Source: Nitratireductor soli (GTDB taxonomy: Bacteria; Pseudomonadota; Alphaproteobacteria; Rhizobiales; Rhizobiaceae). From it: a stretch of DNA of 64,000 nt. Positions 1 to 9,585 of the stretch are shown here, in pieces. The position numbers were made by a program, and so were the translations under genes. The first letter of the stretch is position 1, and every line of letters begins with the position of its first letter. The DNA is taken from the NCBI RefSeq assembly GCF_001050155.1, contig NZ_LFVY01000008.1, forward strand, positions 124,001 through 188,000, in the 5' to 3' direction. The notes under the pieces are model-generated. The model had not been told where the DNA came from and searched no databases. It saw only the letters and a list, made by a program, of their open reading frames with translations.

Positions 1-1
1 G

Positions 2-1204
2 GGCCTGCGGCTGAGGGCAGGGCGCGAAAACGCCATAGCCGCCAAGGCGGTCGGCATCGACGTTCGGCGTGAGCGGCTCGTCTCGTGGGTTCTCAGTGCG
101 GCGATCATGGCGCTTTCGGGCGCGCTGATCGCGCATTTCCTCGGCGCGTTCAGCCCCAAGAAGTTCTATTTCCACGACACGTTCCTGCTGCTCGCCATGC
201 TGATTGTCGGCGGCATGACGACGGTGACCGGCGCTGTTTCCGGTACCGTCCTCATCACGCTGATCACCGAAATCCTGCGGCGCTTCGAAAGCGGAATGAC
301 GATTGGCGGTTTCGAACTGCCGGCCATTTTCGGCACGACGCAGATCGGCATCGGTCTGCTCATCCTGTTCGCTATGTTCCGTATGTCGGAAGGCATTGCC
401 GGGCTGAAGGAGTGGGAGGAACGCGTCTTCCCCTTCAAGCCCAGGCGTGGCAACGCAGAAGCGCTCGGCAGGCGCCACAGCGACGACAGGCTGAAGGTCG
501 ACAACATCACCATGCAGTTCGGCGGTCTGCGCGCCGTCGACGGTGTCAGCTTTACGGCCAGACCGGGCGAGATCCTGGGGCTGATCGGACCCAATGGTTC
601 GGGCAAGACGACGCTTCTCAACATCATTTCCGGTGTTCTGAGGCCGACAAAGGGCGACGTGGTTCTCGGCAAAACGTCGCTGACGCGCGTCGCGCCGGAA
701 AAGATCGCCGACTATGGCATCGCCCGGACTTTCCAGAACATCCGCTTGTTCCCGACGCTGACAGTCTACCAGAACGTTCTGGCCGCAGCCCTTTCCACGC
801 ATGGCGGAAAGAACGCGGAAGAGCGCGCCGGGGCGGTGCTTGCGCGCCTGGGCATCGAGGAGCGCGCCGGCGAGGACGCGGGAACGCTTTCCTATGGGGA
901 GCAGCGCCGGGTGGAGATCGCCCGTGCGCTCGCCTGCGAGCCGACGCTGCTTCTGCTCGACGAACCGGCCGCCGGCATGAACCGCGAGGAAACCGACGAT
1001 CTGATCCACCGGCTGAAGACCCTGTCGGCGGATCTGGGCCTCGGCGTGGTGCTGGTCGACCACGACCTGAAGCTGATCAACGAACTGTGCGACCGCATCG
1101 TCGTGCTCAATGAAGGCCGGCTCATCGCGGATGGCGCGCCTGCCGCCATCCGGGAAAATCCGGCGGTCATCGAAGCCTATCTGGGGCCGGGCAAGGCCGC
1201 CTGA
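2..1204 (+). CDS. Fused branched-chain amino-acid-type ABC transporter permease (LivM) and ATPase (LivG), 5' truncated
   Basis: The reading frame is open from base 2, so the true start lies left of the window. The first part is the end of a LivM inner-membrane permease: the loop with ENAIAAKAVGID (just before the ATG at 107) is the conserved LivM coupling segment, followed by hydrophobic helices. After a charged linker near 420-490 the chain continues without a stop into a LivG-type ATPase with Walker A GPNGSGKT, a signature-like LSYGEQRR and Walker B LLLLDEPAAG. Such M-G fusions occur in rhizobial Liv systems. It energises uptake of the ligand bound by the protein encoded 35 bases downstream. 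The ATG at 107 is internal to the permease and is not the real start. Confidence 0.9.
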   Translation, partial: GLRLRAGRENAIAAKAVGIDVRRERLVSWVLSAAIMALSGALIAHFLGAFSPKKFYFHDTFLLLAMLIVGGMTTVTGAVSGTVLITLITEILRRFESGMTIGGFELPAIFGTTQIGIGLLILFAMFRMSEGIAGLKEWEERVFPFKPRRGNAEALGRRHSDDRLKVDNITMQFGGLRAVDGVSFTARPGEILGLIGPNGSGKTTLLNIISGVLRPTKGDVVLGKTSLTRVAPEKIADYGIARTFQNIRLFPTLTVYQNVLAAALSTHGGKNAEERAGAVLARLGIEERAGEDAGTLSYGEQRRVEIARALACEPTLLLLDEPAAGMNREETDDLIHRLKTLSADLGLGVVLVDHDLKLINELCDRIVVLNEGRLIADGAPAAIRENPAVIEAYLGPGKAA

Positions 1205-1239
1205 ACAACGCCAACGAGAAATGAAAAAGGGGAACTGAC

Positions 1240-2394
1240 ATGAACAAGCTGCTCATATCGACGCTTCTCGCCAGTGCGATGGCGTTTCCATCTGCCGCCG
1301 AAACGCTGCGCGTGGGCGTGGCAACCGCGCAGACCGGCGCGCTCGCGCCGTTCGACACGCCGGTGATCGCCGGCATTCACATCGCCGTGGACGAGATCAA
1401 CGCCGCCGGCGGCATCGACGGCAAGATCAAGATCGAGCTTCTGGAACGGGATGTGCGCTCCGACGCGGCGCAGACCTCCATCGCCACGCAGGAACTGGTG
1501 GACGAGGGCGTCTCCGTGATCGTGCTGCCCTGTGACGCCGATCCGGCGCTGGCGGCGATCGGTGTGGTGAGCGATGCGCAAATCCCGGCCATCTCCACCT
1601 GCGCCTCCTCGCCGACGCTGCCGCAGATCGGTGGCGAATACATGTTCGCCAACTTCCCTGGCGACAATGTGCAGGCGGCCGTCTCGGCCAAGTGGGCCCA
1701 TGACGAGGGCCTCCGCACGGCCTACATCGTCTATTCGCCCGACACGCAATACACCACCATGCCGCTCTACTTCGCGGAGGTGTTCGAGAAGCTCGGCGGC
1801 AAGATGCTCGGCCAGGACACGCACACGATCGGCCAGCAGGATTTCTCGGCCATCGCGACGCGCATCGCCGCGCTCGACCCGCAGCCCGACGTGATCATGA
1901 CCTCGACCTACGAACCGGATTTCCCGTCCATGCTGAAGGCGCTGCGTGCGGCGGGCGTGGAAAGCCAGATGATCGGCTCCGACGGGATCGACAGTCCCAC
2001 CACCTTCTCGCTCGGTGCGGTGGCGGAGGGGCTCGTCTTCACGACCGCCGGCCATCCCACGGAAGGCAGCCCTCTCGAAGCCTTCAACAAGAAGTTCGAG
2101 GAAGTGCATAAGAAGGCACCGGAAACGGTGTTCAACGCGGTCGGCTACGATCTCGTGAAGGTGATCGAAGCAGCGGTCATCGCGGCGGACGGTTCGACCG
2201 ATCCGAAGGTGCTGCGCGACGCCATCGCCAACCTGGAAAATGTCCAGGGCGCGACCAGCACGATCACCTACAAGGGCACCGATGGCATGCCGCTGCGCGA
2301 GGTCAGCCTGATCCGGGTCAAGGACGGAGGCCGCGAGCTGCTTGGCCAGCCGACGCCGGACGCCTCCCTGATCCCCGAACCCCGCGTTCAGTGA
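1240..2394 (+). CDS. Periplasmic substrate-binding protein of Liv-type ABC transporter
   Basis: A 384-aa protein with an N-terminal signal peptide (KLLISTLLASAMAFPSAAE) and a type I periplasmic-binding fold: TLRVGVATAQTGALAPFD opens the domain and AVDEINAAGGIDG is the typical first-lobe segment. It should capture an amino acid or related amide in the periplasm and deliver it to the fused LivMG, LivF and LivH proteins. It is preceded by a purine-rich AAAAAGGGG stretch. The exact ligand cannot be read from sequence; the amidohydrolase genes downstream suggest an N-acylated or amide-type compound (inference). Confidence 0.88.
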   Translation: MNKLLISTLLASAMAFPSAAETLRVGVATAQTGALAPFDTPVIAGIHIAVDEINAAGGIDGKIKIELLERDVRSDAAQTSIATQELVDEGVSVIVLPCDADPALAAIGVVSDAQIPAISTCASSPTLPQIGGEYMFANFPGDNVQAAVSAKWAHDEGLRTAYIVYSPDTQYTTMPLYFAEVFEKLGGKMLGQDTHTIGQQDFSAIATRIAALDPQPDVIMTSTYEPDFPSMLKALRAAGVESQMIGSDGIDSPTTFSLGAVAEGLVFTTAGHPTEGSPLEAFNKKFEEVHKKAPETVFNAVGYDLVKVIEAAVIAADGSTDPKVLRDAIANLENVQGATSTITYKGTDGMPLREVSLIRVKDGGRELLGQPTPDASLIPEPRVQ

Positions 2395-2404
2395 GGTAGG
2401 ACAC

Positions 2405-3121
2405 GTGTCTGCGCTGTTGTCCGTCCAGTCGCTCCATGTGCAATACGGCGCCGTTCACGCGGTGCGCGGTATCGATCTGGACGTGCGTGAAGGAGAAATC
2501 ATCGCGCTCCTGGGCGCCAATGGCGCAGGCAAGTCCTCGACGCTCAACGCGCTTGTCGGCCTTGCGCCGGCCAGCCAGGGCAAGATCGTCTTCAGGGGGC
2601 AGGACGTGACCGGCAGCGCGCCGGAGCGTTTCGCCGCGCTCGGCATGACGCTGTCGCCCGAGGGGCGGCGCGTGTTCGGCACGCTGAGCGTGCGGGAAAA
2701 CCTGCTCATGGGCGCCTACAGCATGCGCGACAAGCCGGCCGTCAAAACCGCCTGGGAACGGGTGTTCGACCTGTTTCCGATCCTGCGCGAGCGCCGCGAG
2801 CAGTTTGCCGGAACGCTGTCCGGCGGCCAGCAGCAGATGCTGGCCGTTGGCCGTGCGCTGATGAGCAATCCGCGCCTTCTGCTGCTTGACGAACCGTCGC
2901 TGGGGCTTGCGCCGAAGATCGTCGAGCAGATTTTCGAGCTGATCACCGTGTTGCGCAAGCAGGGTGTGACGATGGTGGTTGTCGAACAGAATGTTTCGAT
3001 GGCGCTCGAGGTCGCGGATCGCGGTTACGTGCTGGCCAACGGCCGCATCGCCGCGTCCGGCACTGCCGCCCAGCTGCGTAATTCCCAAACGCTGCAAGCT
3101 GCCTATCTGGGGGCCGATTAA
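2405..3121 (+). CDS. livF: Liv-type ABC transporter ATP-binding protein LivF
   Basis: A 238-aa ATPase of the LivF class. Walker A is GANGAGKS, the signature is LSGGQQQM and Walker B is LLLLDEPSLGLAP; the SEGRRVF-like segment (SPEGRRVFGTL) is characteristic of LivF rather than LivG. The start is GTG at 2405, ten bases after the binding-protein stop. The stop TAA shares its last A with the ATG of the next gene, so the two are translationally coupled. It pairs with the LivG half of the upstream fusion to form the nucleotide-binding dimer. Confidence 0.92.
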   Translation: MSALLSVQSLHVQYGAVHAVRGIDLDVREGEIIALLGANGAGKSSTLNALVGLAPASQGKIVFRGQDVTGSAPERFAALGMTLSPEGRRVFGTLSVRENLLMGAYSMRDKPAVKTAWERVFDLFPILRERREQFAGTLSGGQQQMLAVGRALMSNPRLLLLDEPSLGLAPKIVEQIFELITVLRKQGVTMVVVEQNVSMALEVADRGYVLANGRIAASGTAAQLRNSQTLQAAYLGAD

Positions 3122-4014
3122 TGGATCTGTTTCTACAGCAAACCGTCAATGCCTTCGCATTGGGCGGGACCTATGCGCTGCTTGCGCTCGGGCTTGCCAT
3201 GGTCTTCTCGACGATGGGACTGATCAATTTCGCCCATGGCGAGCTGATGACCATCGCCGGCTATATCCTGATGGCCTGCGGACTTGCCGGCGTTCCCTTC
3301 GCGCTGTCCGTTCCGCTTGCCATCTGTGCGGCGGTGATCGCCGCCGTCGCCATGGAGCGCATCGCCTTCAGGCCAGTGCGCAATGCTTCGGGCGCAACCA
3401 TGCTGGTGACCAGCTTCGCGGTGTCGATGATCCTGCAGGTCCTGTTCCAGAACTTCATTTCCGCACGGTCGCAGGCGGTGCTCCTGCCGCAGGTCCTTTC
3501 CGAAAGCGTGCGTTTCGGCGGGCTGGTGATCGGCGTCAACAAGATCGCCGCCATCGCGACGACCATCGTCATGCTGATCTTCCTCGACCGCTTCATGAAG
3601 CATCATCGCGTCGGCATCGCCATGCGCGCGGCCGCCGAGGACTTCTCCGTCGCGCGCCTGATGGGCATTCGCGCCAACACGGTGATCGCCGGCGCCTTCG
3701 CGTTGTCGGGCTTCCTGGCCGGGGTCGCCGCCGTGCTGTGGGTGAGCCAGCGCGCCTCGGTCGACCCGCTGATGGGCTTCACGCCGGTTCTCAAGGCGTT
3801 CATCGCGGCGATCCTTGGCGGTCTCGGCTCGCTGCGCGGCGCGGTGGCGGGTGGCTTCCTCCTGGGTTTCATCGAAATCTATCTCGCGGCCTACCTGCCG
3901 CAGGGAATGCAGGAGTTCCGCGATCCCATCGCCCTTTGCCTGGTCGTTCTCGTGCTGATCTTCCGCCCGAACGGCCTGATTCCGTCGCCAGCCCTCAAGG
4001 CGGAGAAAGTATGA
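3121..4014 (+). CDS. livH: Liv-type ABC transporter inner-membrane permease LivH
   Basis: A 297-aa, very hydrophobic protein of LivH type. GGTYALLALGLAMVF followed by NFAHGELM is the conserved N-terminal LivH segment, and the cytoplasmic loop GIAMRAAAEDFSVARLMGI is the ATPase-coupling motif. It forms the membrane channel with the LivM half of the fused gene. Its ATG overlaps the livF stop by one base, and its own stop overlaps the next ATG (ATGA), so it sits mid-operon. The order MG-K-F-H is unusual relative to the common K-H-M-G-F. Confidence 0.92.
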   Translation: MDLFLQQTVNAFALGGTYALLALGLAMVFSTMGLINFAHGELMTIAGYILMACGLAGVPFALSVPLAICAAVIAAVAMERIAFRPVRNASGATMLVTSFAVSMILQVLFQNFISARSQAVLLPQVLSESVRFGGLVIGVNKIAAIATTIVMLIFLDRFMKHHRVGIAMRAAAEDFSVARLMGIRANTVIAGAFALSGFLAGVAAVLWVSQRASVDPLMGFTPVLKAFIAAILGGLGSLRGAVAGGFLLGFIEIYLAAYLPQGMQEFRDPIALCLVVLVLIFRPNGLIPSPALKAEKV

Positions 4015-4793
4015 GCCTTCACACAAGCGTCGGGGAAAGCGGCCGTCTTCTGACGCCGCTTGACCCGAACCCGGTCACCATCATCAACCAGGAAAGCAGC
4101 TTTCCGGTCCTTCTGGTCTGCGAACATGCCGGCAAGGCGGTTCCGGCGGCGCTTGGCAAGCTCGGCCTGGCCGACGGGACGCTCGACGCGCATATCGGCT
4201 GGGACATCGGTGCCGCCGGCGTCACGCGGCTCATGGCCGAGCGGCTTGACGCGCCGGCCGTGCTGCAGAGCTACAGCCGCCTGGTGATCGATTGCAATCG
4301 CCCGCCCAATGCCCCCGATGCGATGCCGGAGGTGAGCGACGGCGTGACGGTTCCCGGCAACCGGGGGCTGACTGCCGAGGCACGGGCGCGCCGCACGCGG
4401 GAAATCTTCGAGCCGTTCGATGAGACGGTGGCGTCCATGCGCGCGGCGCCGCATTGCCGGGCGCTTTTCTCGATCCACAGCTTCAACCCGCAGCTTCAGG
4501 ACGGGGTGTTGCGCCCCTGGCAAATCAGCTTTCTCTACCGCAAGGACGCGCGCACGTCGGAGCGCCTGCGCCAGCTCGTGCTCGAATACGGGCCGGGACT
4601 GACCATCGGCATGAACGAGCCCTACACCATCGATGACGAATCGGACTGGTTCGTGCCGCGCCATGGTGAGCAGAGCGGCCTTCCGCACAGCCTGATCGAA
4701 ATCCGCAACGACCTCATCGCAGATGCCGCCGGACAGGCAGAATGGGCGACCCTCCTGTCCAGGGTCATGCACCACTTCGTAACGGAGTTATAG
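4011..4793 (+). CDS. N-formylglutamate amidohydrolase family protein
   Basis: A 260-aa protein matching the N-formylglutamate deformylase (HutG-like) family. Visible family features are VLLVCEHAGKAVP near the N-terminus, HIGWDIGAAG, SYSRLVIDCNRPP and the later FSIHSF and IEIRND segments, which carry the acidic and histidine metal ligands. Family members hydrolyse N-formyl-L-glutamate to formate and glutamate, but many act on other N-acyl amino acids. The start at 4011 overlaps the livH stop (ATGA), so it is a working part of the transporter operon and probably processes the imported compound in the cytosol. Confidence 0.85.
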   Translation: MSLHTSVGESGRLLTPLDPNPVTIINQESSFPVLLVCEHAGKAVPAALGKLGLADGTLDAHIGWDIGAAGVTRLMAERLDAPAVLQSYSRLVIDCNRPPNAPDAMPEVSDGVTVPGNRGLTAEARARRTREIFEPFDETVASMRAAPHCRALFSIHSFNPQLQDGVLRPWQISFLYRKDARTSERLRQLVLEYGPGLTIGMNEPYTIDDESDWFVPRHGEQSGLPHSLIEIRNDLIADAAGQAEWATLLSRVMHHFVTEL

Positions 4794-4795
4794 GA

Positions 4796-5443
4796 ATGCA
4801 ACTCACGCGCAACGTTCCCATCGTGCCCGCACAGGCCGCTCTTCTGTACGTGGATGTGCAGAATTTCAGCGCTCACAAGGACGGGGCCGAATTTGCCGGT
4901 CTCGACGAGAAGACCTTCAACGAGAAATATGGCTGGTACTTCGATCGGCTGGCAGGCGACGTGATCCCGCGCATGCAGAAGCTGCAGGCGGCTTGCCGCA
5001 AGGCCGGCGTCGAGGTGATGTACACCACCATCGAGAGCCTGACGCTCGACGGACGCGATCGCAGCCTCGATTACAAGATCACCGGCTTCAACGTGCCCAA
5101 AGGCTCGTGGGACGGCAAGGTGATCGACGAGATCGCGCCGGGTGAGGACGAGATCGTTCTGCCGAAATCCTCTTCCTCGGTCTTCGTCTCCACCCACATC
5201 GACTATATCCTGCGCAATCTGGGTGTGAAGCAGCTCATCATCTGCGGGCTGATCACCGATCAGTGCGTGGAGAGCGCCATTCGCGACGCCTGCGACCTCG
5301 GCTATCTCGTGACCCAGGTGACGGATGCGTGCCTGACCTACAGCCAGGAACGGCACGACAATTCTGTCCGCACGATCAAGGGCTATTGCCGCCAGATGAC
5401 GACGGCGGAACTCGTCGGCGAGCTTCAGTCAAACGCTGTGTGA
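4796..5443 (+). CDS. Isochorismatase-like cysteine hydrolase (amidase)
   Basis: A 215-aa alpha/beta hydrolase of the isochorismatase-like family. The expected Asp-Lys-Cys catalytic set is visible: Asp in ALLYVDVQN, Lys in IVLPKSSSSVF and Cys in GLITDQCVESA. Relatives cleave C-N bonds in N-carbamoylsarcosine, ureidoacrylate, biuret or nicotinamide. The chosen ATG at 4796 is two bases after the previous stop. Together with the preceding amidohydrolase it points to stepwise release of ammonia or formate from an imported N-substituted amino compound; the substrate is not determinable here. Confidence 0.85.
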   Translation: MQLTRNVPIVPAQAALLYVDVQNFSAHKDGAEFAGLDEKTFNEKYGWYFDRLAGDVIPRMQKLQAACRKAGVEVMYTTIESLTLDGRDRSLDYKITGFNVPKGSWDGKVIDEIAPGEDEIVLPKSSSSVFVSTHIDYILRNLGVKQLIICGLITDQCVESAIRDACDLGYLVTQVTDACLTYSQERHDNSVRTIKGYCRQMTTAELVGELQSNAV

Positions 5444-5567
5444 GGTTTCATTTCGGCGGCTTGCGCGCCCGGCCGCGCCGTGAAACGGATACCCCGCATA
5501 GGCCGGACGACCATCGGTGGACGACAATCTGCGCGCCCTGCTCGGCGCGCCTGGGAGGTTAGGGCGA

Positions 5568-8500
5568 ATGACCGCAATTCTCGACACGGTTCCGCGCTTT
5601 TCGGACGATGAGGCCCGCAAGCTGCTGGCCGATGTCTATGGCATCGAAGGCACGCTTTCGGCGCTGGAAAGCGAACGGGACCAGAACTTCAAGGTCGAGA
5701 CGCTGGCGGGCGTCCATATCTTCAAGATCGTCAATGCGGCCGAGCCGACGGCGGAAAGCGATTTCCAGTCCGCGCTCCTGCAGCATATCAATCGGCACGC
5801 GCCGGACCTGCCGGTGCCGGCCCTCCTGCCGACGCTGACGGGCGAGGTGCTCGGCACGGTCGTTACGGACGGCGGCGCTTCGCACCGCCTGCGCCTGGTG
5901 AGCTGGATCGACGGCACGCCGCTTGCCGAAGTGCCGCGCAGCGAGGCAGCCATGCGCAGCCTCGGCGAGCTGCTTGGCCGGTTCAACGATGCGCTGCGTG
6001 GCTTCATGCATCCCGGCGCGGTTCGCTCGCTGGACTGGGACCTGCGCCTTGCCGGCAACAGCCGCCTCCGGCTGGACATGATCGAGGACGCGGACGACCG
6101 CGCGCTCGCCCTGCGTTTCATCGAGCGCTTCGAGACCGCCGTCGTGCCCCGGCTTTCGCGTCTGCGCGGCGGCGTGATCCACAACGACGCCAATGACTGG
6201 AATGTGCTGGTCGATCCGGCCGATCAGACGAAGATCTGCGGCCTGATCGATTTCGGTGATGCGCTCTACAGCGCACTCATCTGCGAGGTGGCCATCGCCG
6301 GCGCCTATGGCGCCCTCGACTGCGAAGACCCGCTGGGCGCCATCGGTGCGCTGGCGGCGGGCTTCCACGCCCACCATCCTCTGCAGGAGGACGAAGTCGA
6401 TCTCCTGTTCGACCTCGTCGCAATGCGGCTCGTCACTTCTGTAACCATCTCCGCCAGCCGTCGGGCCGAAGTGGTCGACAATCCCTATCTCGCCATCAGC
6501 GAACGGCCCGCTTGGGAGCTTCTGCGCCGGCTCGGCGCGATGGACCGGCGGATCGCCACGGCCGTCCTGCGCAATGCCTGCGGCTTCGAAGCGGTGTCGG
6601 GCGCGCGGGCGGTGAAACAATGGCTCGCGGACAACCGCCGCGTCTTCGCGCCGGTGCTTGCCCGGCCGGCGGCCAATTATCCCATGGCCCGCGTGCCGCT
6701 TGGCGATCCCGCCGATCCCATCGCAATTGCCTCGGCCGAGGAACGGCCCGACGAGGCGCAGGCGCTGTGGGAAGGGACGGTGGGCGACGCGTCGCGTATT
6801 CTGGGCATCGGCCCATGGGGCGAAAAGCGCGGCGTCTACACCAGCGATATCTTCGAATCCAGATTGATCGCCGGTGAACGCCGCCGGCATCACCTGGGGC
6901 TCGACCTGTTCCTGCCGGCCGGCACCGCGCTCAATGCGCCGTTCGCCGGGACGGTGCGCGAGGTGAGCGTCGAGGCGGCGCGTCTCGGCTATGGTGCGGT
7001 CATTGTGCTGGAGCATGAGCCGGAAGACGGTCCGGCCTTTCTGTCGCTCTGGGGCCATCTCGCCCATGAGGTGTCGAGCCGGCTGAACGTCGGCGACCGG
7101 GTCGAGGCGGGTGCGTTGCTCGCGCATATGGGCGGGCCGGGCGAGAATGGCGGCTGGATGCCGCATCTGCATCTGCAGATTTCCTGCGACCGGACGATGA
7201 GCGCCGGCGACATTCCGGGCGTTGGCGAGGCACGCTATCTTGAAACCTGGGGTGAGCTTTTTCCCGACGCGGGCGATTTTGCCGGGCTGGCAACGGTGGA
7301 TGCTGGCCTGCTGTCGAGGGCGGAGATCGTTGAGAAGCGCCAGTCGCTTCTCCTGCCGAACCTGTCGATCTCCTATGAGGAACCGATCAAGTTCGTGAAG
7401 GGTGAGGGCGTCTGGCTGATCGATGACCGCGGCCGCGCCTATCTCGATTGCTTCAACAATGTCTGCCATCTCGGCCATTGCCACCCGGCGGTCGTGCGGG
7501 CGCTGTCGACGCAGGCGGCGAGGCTCAACACCAACACGCGCTACCTGCACGACAACATCGTTGCCTATGCCGAGCGGCTGACGGCGACCATGCCGCAGGA
7601 ACTCGGCATTGCGGCCTTCGTGAACTCGGGCTCGGAGGCAAACAGTCTGGCGCTGCGCATGATGCGGACGCATACGGGCCGGGAGAATGCCATCGTTCTC
7701 GACTGGGCCTATCACGGCACGACGCAGGAGCTGATCGATCTCAGCGCCTACAAGTTCCGTCGTAAAGGCGGGCAGGGCATCAGACCGCATGTTCATGTGG
7801 CGGAGCTGCCGGACGCCTATCACGCGCCCGCCGACTGGCCGCAGGAGGAAATGGCGAAACGCTTTGCCGAAAGCGTGGCGCAACAGATCGACGCCATGGC
7901 CGCAAAGGGCAATGCGCCCGGCTTCTTCATCGCTGAATCCATCCCCAGCGTCGCGGGGCAGGTGTTTCTGCCGGAAGGCTATCTGGATGAGGTCTACCGC
8001 CTGGTGCGGGCGGCCGGCGGCATCTGCATCGCCGACGAGGTGCAGGTGGGCTTCGGCCGCGTCGGCAGCCATTGGTGGGCCTTTGAAGCACAGGGCGTGG
8101 TGCCGGATATCGTCACTGTCGGCAAGCCGATCGGCAACGGTCATCCGATGGGCGCGGTGGTCGTGCGCCGGGAAATCGCTGAATCCTTCCAGAACGGCAT
8201 GGAGTATTTCAACACGTTTGGCGGAAACCCGGTTTCCTGCGCGGTGGGTCTCGCTGTTCTCGACGTGATCGAGGGCGAGGGGCTCCGGGAGAATGCGGCG
8301 CGGGTCGGCGACCATCTGCTGGCCGGCTTCGCCGAACTCCAGAAACGCTATGCCGTGATCGGCGATGTGCGCGGCATGGGGCTGTTCCTCGGCATCGAGC
8401 TGGTGGAAGACCGCGAGAGCAAGGCGCCCGCCACGGCAACCGCACGCGCCATATGCAACGAGGCGCGGGCGCGGGGCGTGTTGATGGGCACCGAAGGGCC

Positions 8501-8642
8501 GCATGACAATGTGTTGAAGATGCGCCCGCCGATGATCTTCACCGAGGCGAATGCGGATCACCTGCTTGGTGTTCTTGAGGAAAGCTTCGCGGCGGTGACG
8601 AGGGCCGGCCAGAGCGTTTTGCCGTCAGGTGGAAGCACCTGA
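5568..8642 (+). CDS. Fusion of APH-type kinase, M23/LytM-like domain and class III aminotransferase-fold PLP enzyme
   Basis: A 1024-aa, three-domain protein. Residues about 20-330 are an aminoglycoside-phosphotransferase-like kinase with the catalytic HNDANDWN near 205 and metal-binding IDFGD near 228. Residues about 430-545 form a LytM/M23 domain retaining HLGLD and HLH zinc-ligand motifs. Residues about 595-1024 are a class III aminotransferase fold with [17 protein letters not shown] near 823 and the PLP lysine in [10 protein letters not shown] near 853. Kinase plus class III PLP enzyme recalls animal hydroxylysine kinase and phospholyase (AGPHD1, AGXT2L2), suggesting phosphorylation then beta-elimination of an amino alcohol. 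No signal peptide is seen. The ATG at 5568 follows GGAGG. The last codons and stop lie in a dispersed repeat. Confidence 0.85.
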   Translation: MTAILDTVPRFSDDEARKLLADVYGIEGTLSALESERDQNFKVETLAGVHIFKIVNAAEPTAESDFQSALLQHINRHAPDLPVPALLPTLTGEVLGTVVTDGGASHRLRLVSWIDGTPLAEVPRSEAAMRSLGELLGRFNDALRGFMHPGAVRSLDWDLRLAGNSRLRLDMIEDADDRALALRFIERFETAVVPRLSRLRGGVIHNDANDWNVLVDPADQTKICGLIDFGDALYSALICEVAIAGAYGALDCEDPLGAIGALAAGFHAHHPLQEDEVDLLFDLVAMRLVTSVTISASRRAEVVDNPYLAISERPAWELLRRLGAMDRRIATAVLRNACGFEAVSGARAVKQWLADNRRVFAPVLARPAANYPMARVPLGDPADPIAIASAEERPDEAQALWEGTVGDASRILGIGPWGEKRGVYTSDIFESRLIAGERRRHHLGLDLFLPAGTALNAPFAGTVREVSVEAARLGYGAVIVLEHEPEDGPAFLSLWGHLAHEVSSRLNVGDRVEAGALLAHMGGPGENGGWMPHLHLQISCDRTMSAGDIPGVGEARYLETWGELFPDAGDFAGLATVDAGLLSRAEIVEKRQSLLLPNLSISYEEPIKFVKGEGVWLIDDRGRAYLDCFNNVCHLGHCHPAVVRALSTQAARLNTNTRYLHDNIVAYAERLTATMPQELGIAAFVNSGSEANSLALRMMRTHTGRENAIVLDWAYHGTTQELIDLSAYKFRRKGGQGIRPHVHVAELPDAYHAPADWPQEEMAKRFAESVAQQIDAMAAKGNAPGFFIAESIPSVAGQVFLPEGYLDEVYRLVRAAGGICIADEVQVGFGRVGSHWWAFEAQGVVPDIVTVGKPIGNGHPMGAVVVRREIAESFQNGMEYFNTFGGNPVSCAVGLAVLDVIEGEGLRENAARVGDHLLAGFAELQKRYAVIGDVRGMGLFLGIELVEDRESKAPATATARAICNEARARGVLMGTEGPHDNVLKMRPPMIFTEANADHLLGVLEESFAAVTRAGQSVLPSGGST

Positions 8643-8690
8643 CGTCCGCATAAATGCGGAAGACAAAGAGACAGGCCGGTTCAAAGTTTC
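8617..8690. repeat. Dispersed RIME-like hairpin repeat, copy 1 (3' end degenerate)
   Basis: This copy shares its core with copies at 59200 and 63729: a CAGGTG/CACCTG arm pair, GACGTCCGCATAAATGCGG containing the palindrome CCGCAT-AA-ATGCGG, then a purine-rich spacer and the start of a CCGGTTCA arm. The final hairpin arm present in the other two copies is lost. The repeat overlaps the 3' end of the kinase/aminotransferase fusion and supplies its last codons and TGA stop. Confidence 0.8.
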
Positions 8691-8745
8691 GTCGATTCAG
8701 GTTCAGACACGACAATGGTCTTGCTCGGTCGAAAGCGATAATCGC

Positions 8746-9396
8746 CTACTTCGCTTCTCTATCCTGCCAGTCTTTCGGCAGGTTCGGTTCCTGCACCAGC
8801 GGGGCCAGGAGAACCTTGCCGTAGATTGGGCCGTGACGCTTGCGTTGTTCTGGATCTTCCGTGAAGGACAGTGCGTACTGGCCGATCTGGTGGAAATAGG
8901 TCAGCCGCGCGCGCACCAGGCCTTCCTCCGGTCCATAGCCCATCGCGCGGAAGGCGCGTTCGAGGAGCTGGATGCGGAGGTCGTCCATCTCGGCGACTTC
9001 CTTGCCGAGCGTTTTCAAGACGCGGGACCAGTCGCGCACGGCAAGATCCAGCAGGGGGCTGAAGGGGTTTTCGTCCACCCAGATATGCACAATCTCGGTG
9101 AAGAACTGAAGGCCATCGACATCGATGATGTCGCGCTTGGCCTCGAAGGGTGCGCAATTGGCCCGGCGCCATTCGTTCAGCAGCTCGTCGTGGAGATCCT
9201 TCAGGCTGGAGAAGTGAAAGTAGAAGCTGCCGCGCGTCACCTTGAAGTGGCGGGCGAGGCGGTCGATCTTGACCTCGGCGATGCCGCGCTTCTCCAGCAC
9301 CTTCCGGGCGGCCTTCACCCAGGCTTCGCGGCTGAGCGTCCGGCGCTGCGAAGTCTTCGTGTCCGGCGCGGATTTCGATGTCTTCTTCCTTGCCAC
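8746..9396 (-). CDS. TetR/AcrR family transcriptional regulator
   Basis: A 216-aa regulator. After a basic N-terminus (KKTSKSAPDTKTSQRR) it has a TetR DNA-binding domain at about residues 20-68: LSREAWVKAARKVLEKRGI, then RLARHFKVTRGSFYFHF, the classic helix-turn-helix ending in a YxHF-type segment. The C-terminal ligand domain is unassigned. It faces away from the fusion gene upstream and shares strand with the nucleoside hydrolase. It could control either flanking operon; no clear operator was assigned to it, although the palindrome at 10589 is one candidate. Confidence 0.88.
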   Translation of the reverse strand: MARKKTSKSAPDTKTSQRRTLSREAWVKAARKVLEKRGIAEVKIDRLARHFKVTRGSFYFHFSSLKDLHDELLNEWRRANCAPFEAKRDIIDVDGLQFFTEIVHIWVDENPFSPLLDLAVRDWSRVLKTLGKEVAEMDDLRIQLLERAFRAMGYGPEEGLVRARLTYFHQIGQYALSFTEDPEQRKRHGPIYGKVLLAPLVQEPNLPKDWQDREAK

Positions 9397-9585
9397 GGGC
9401 TGCCTCCACTCCGGTCGCGTTTCGCGCGCCGCACTTATGGGAACCGGTCGATTCCTTTCTCGTCGCCCGGGTCTGCGCTAGCAGAAGTCGAGAGCCCGGT
9501 CATCCGTAAACTCCAGAGCAACCCGTGCATCCGCCCCGACGCACAAGGGCTGACATTTATCGCTGCAACGCATCGGGCCGATGCG

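Noticed and set aside
5559-8561. 1000-aa open frame on the minus strand
   Set aside because: It is the antisense shadow of the kinase/M23/aminotransferase fusion in GC-rich DNA; its translation is rich in His, Arg and Ala with no family pattern.
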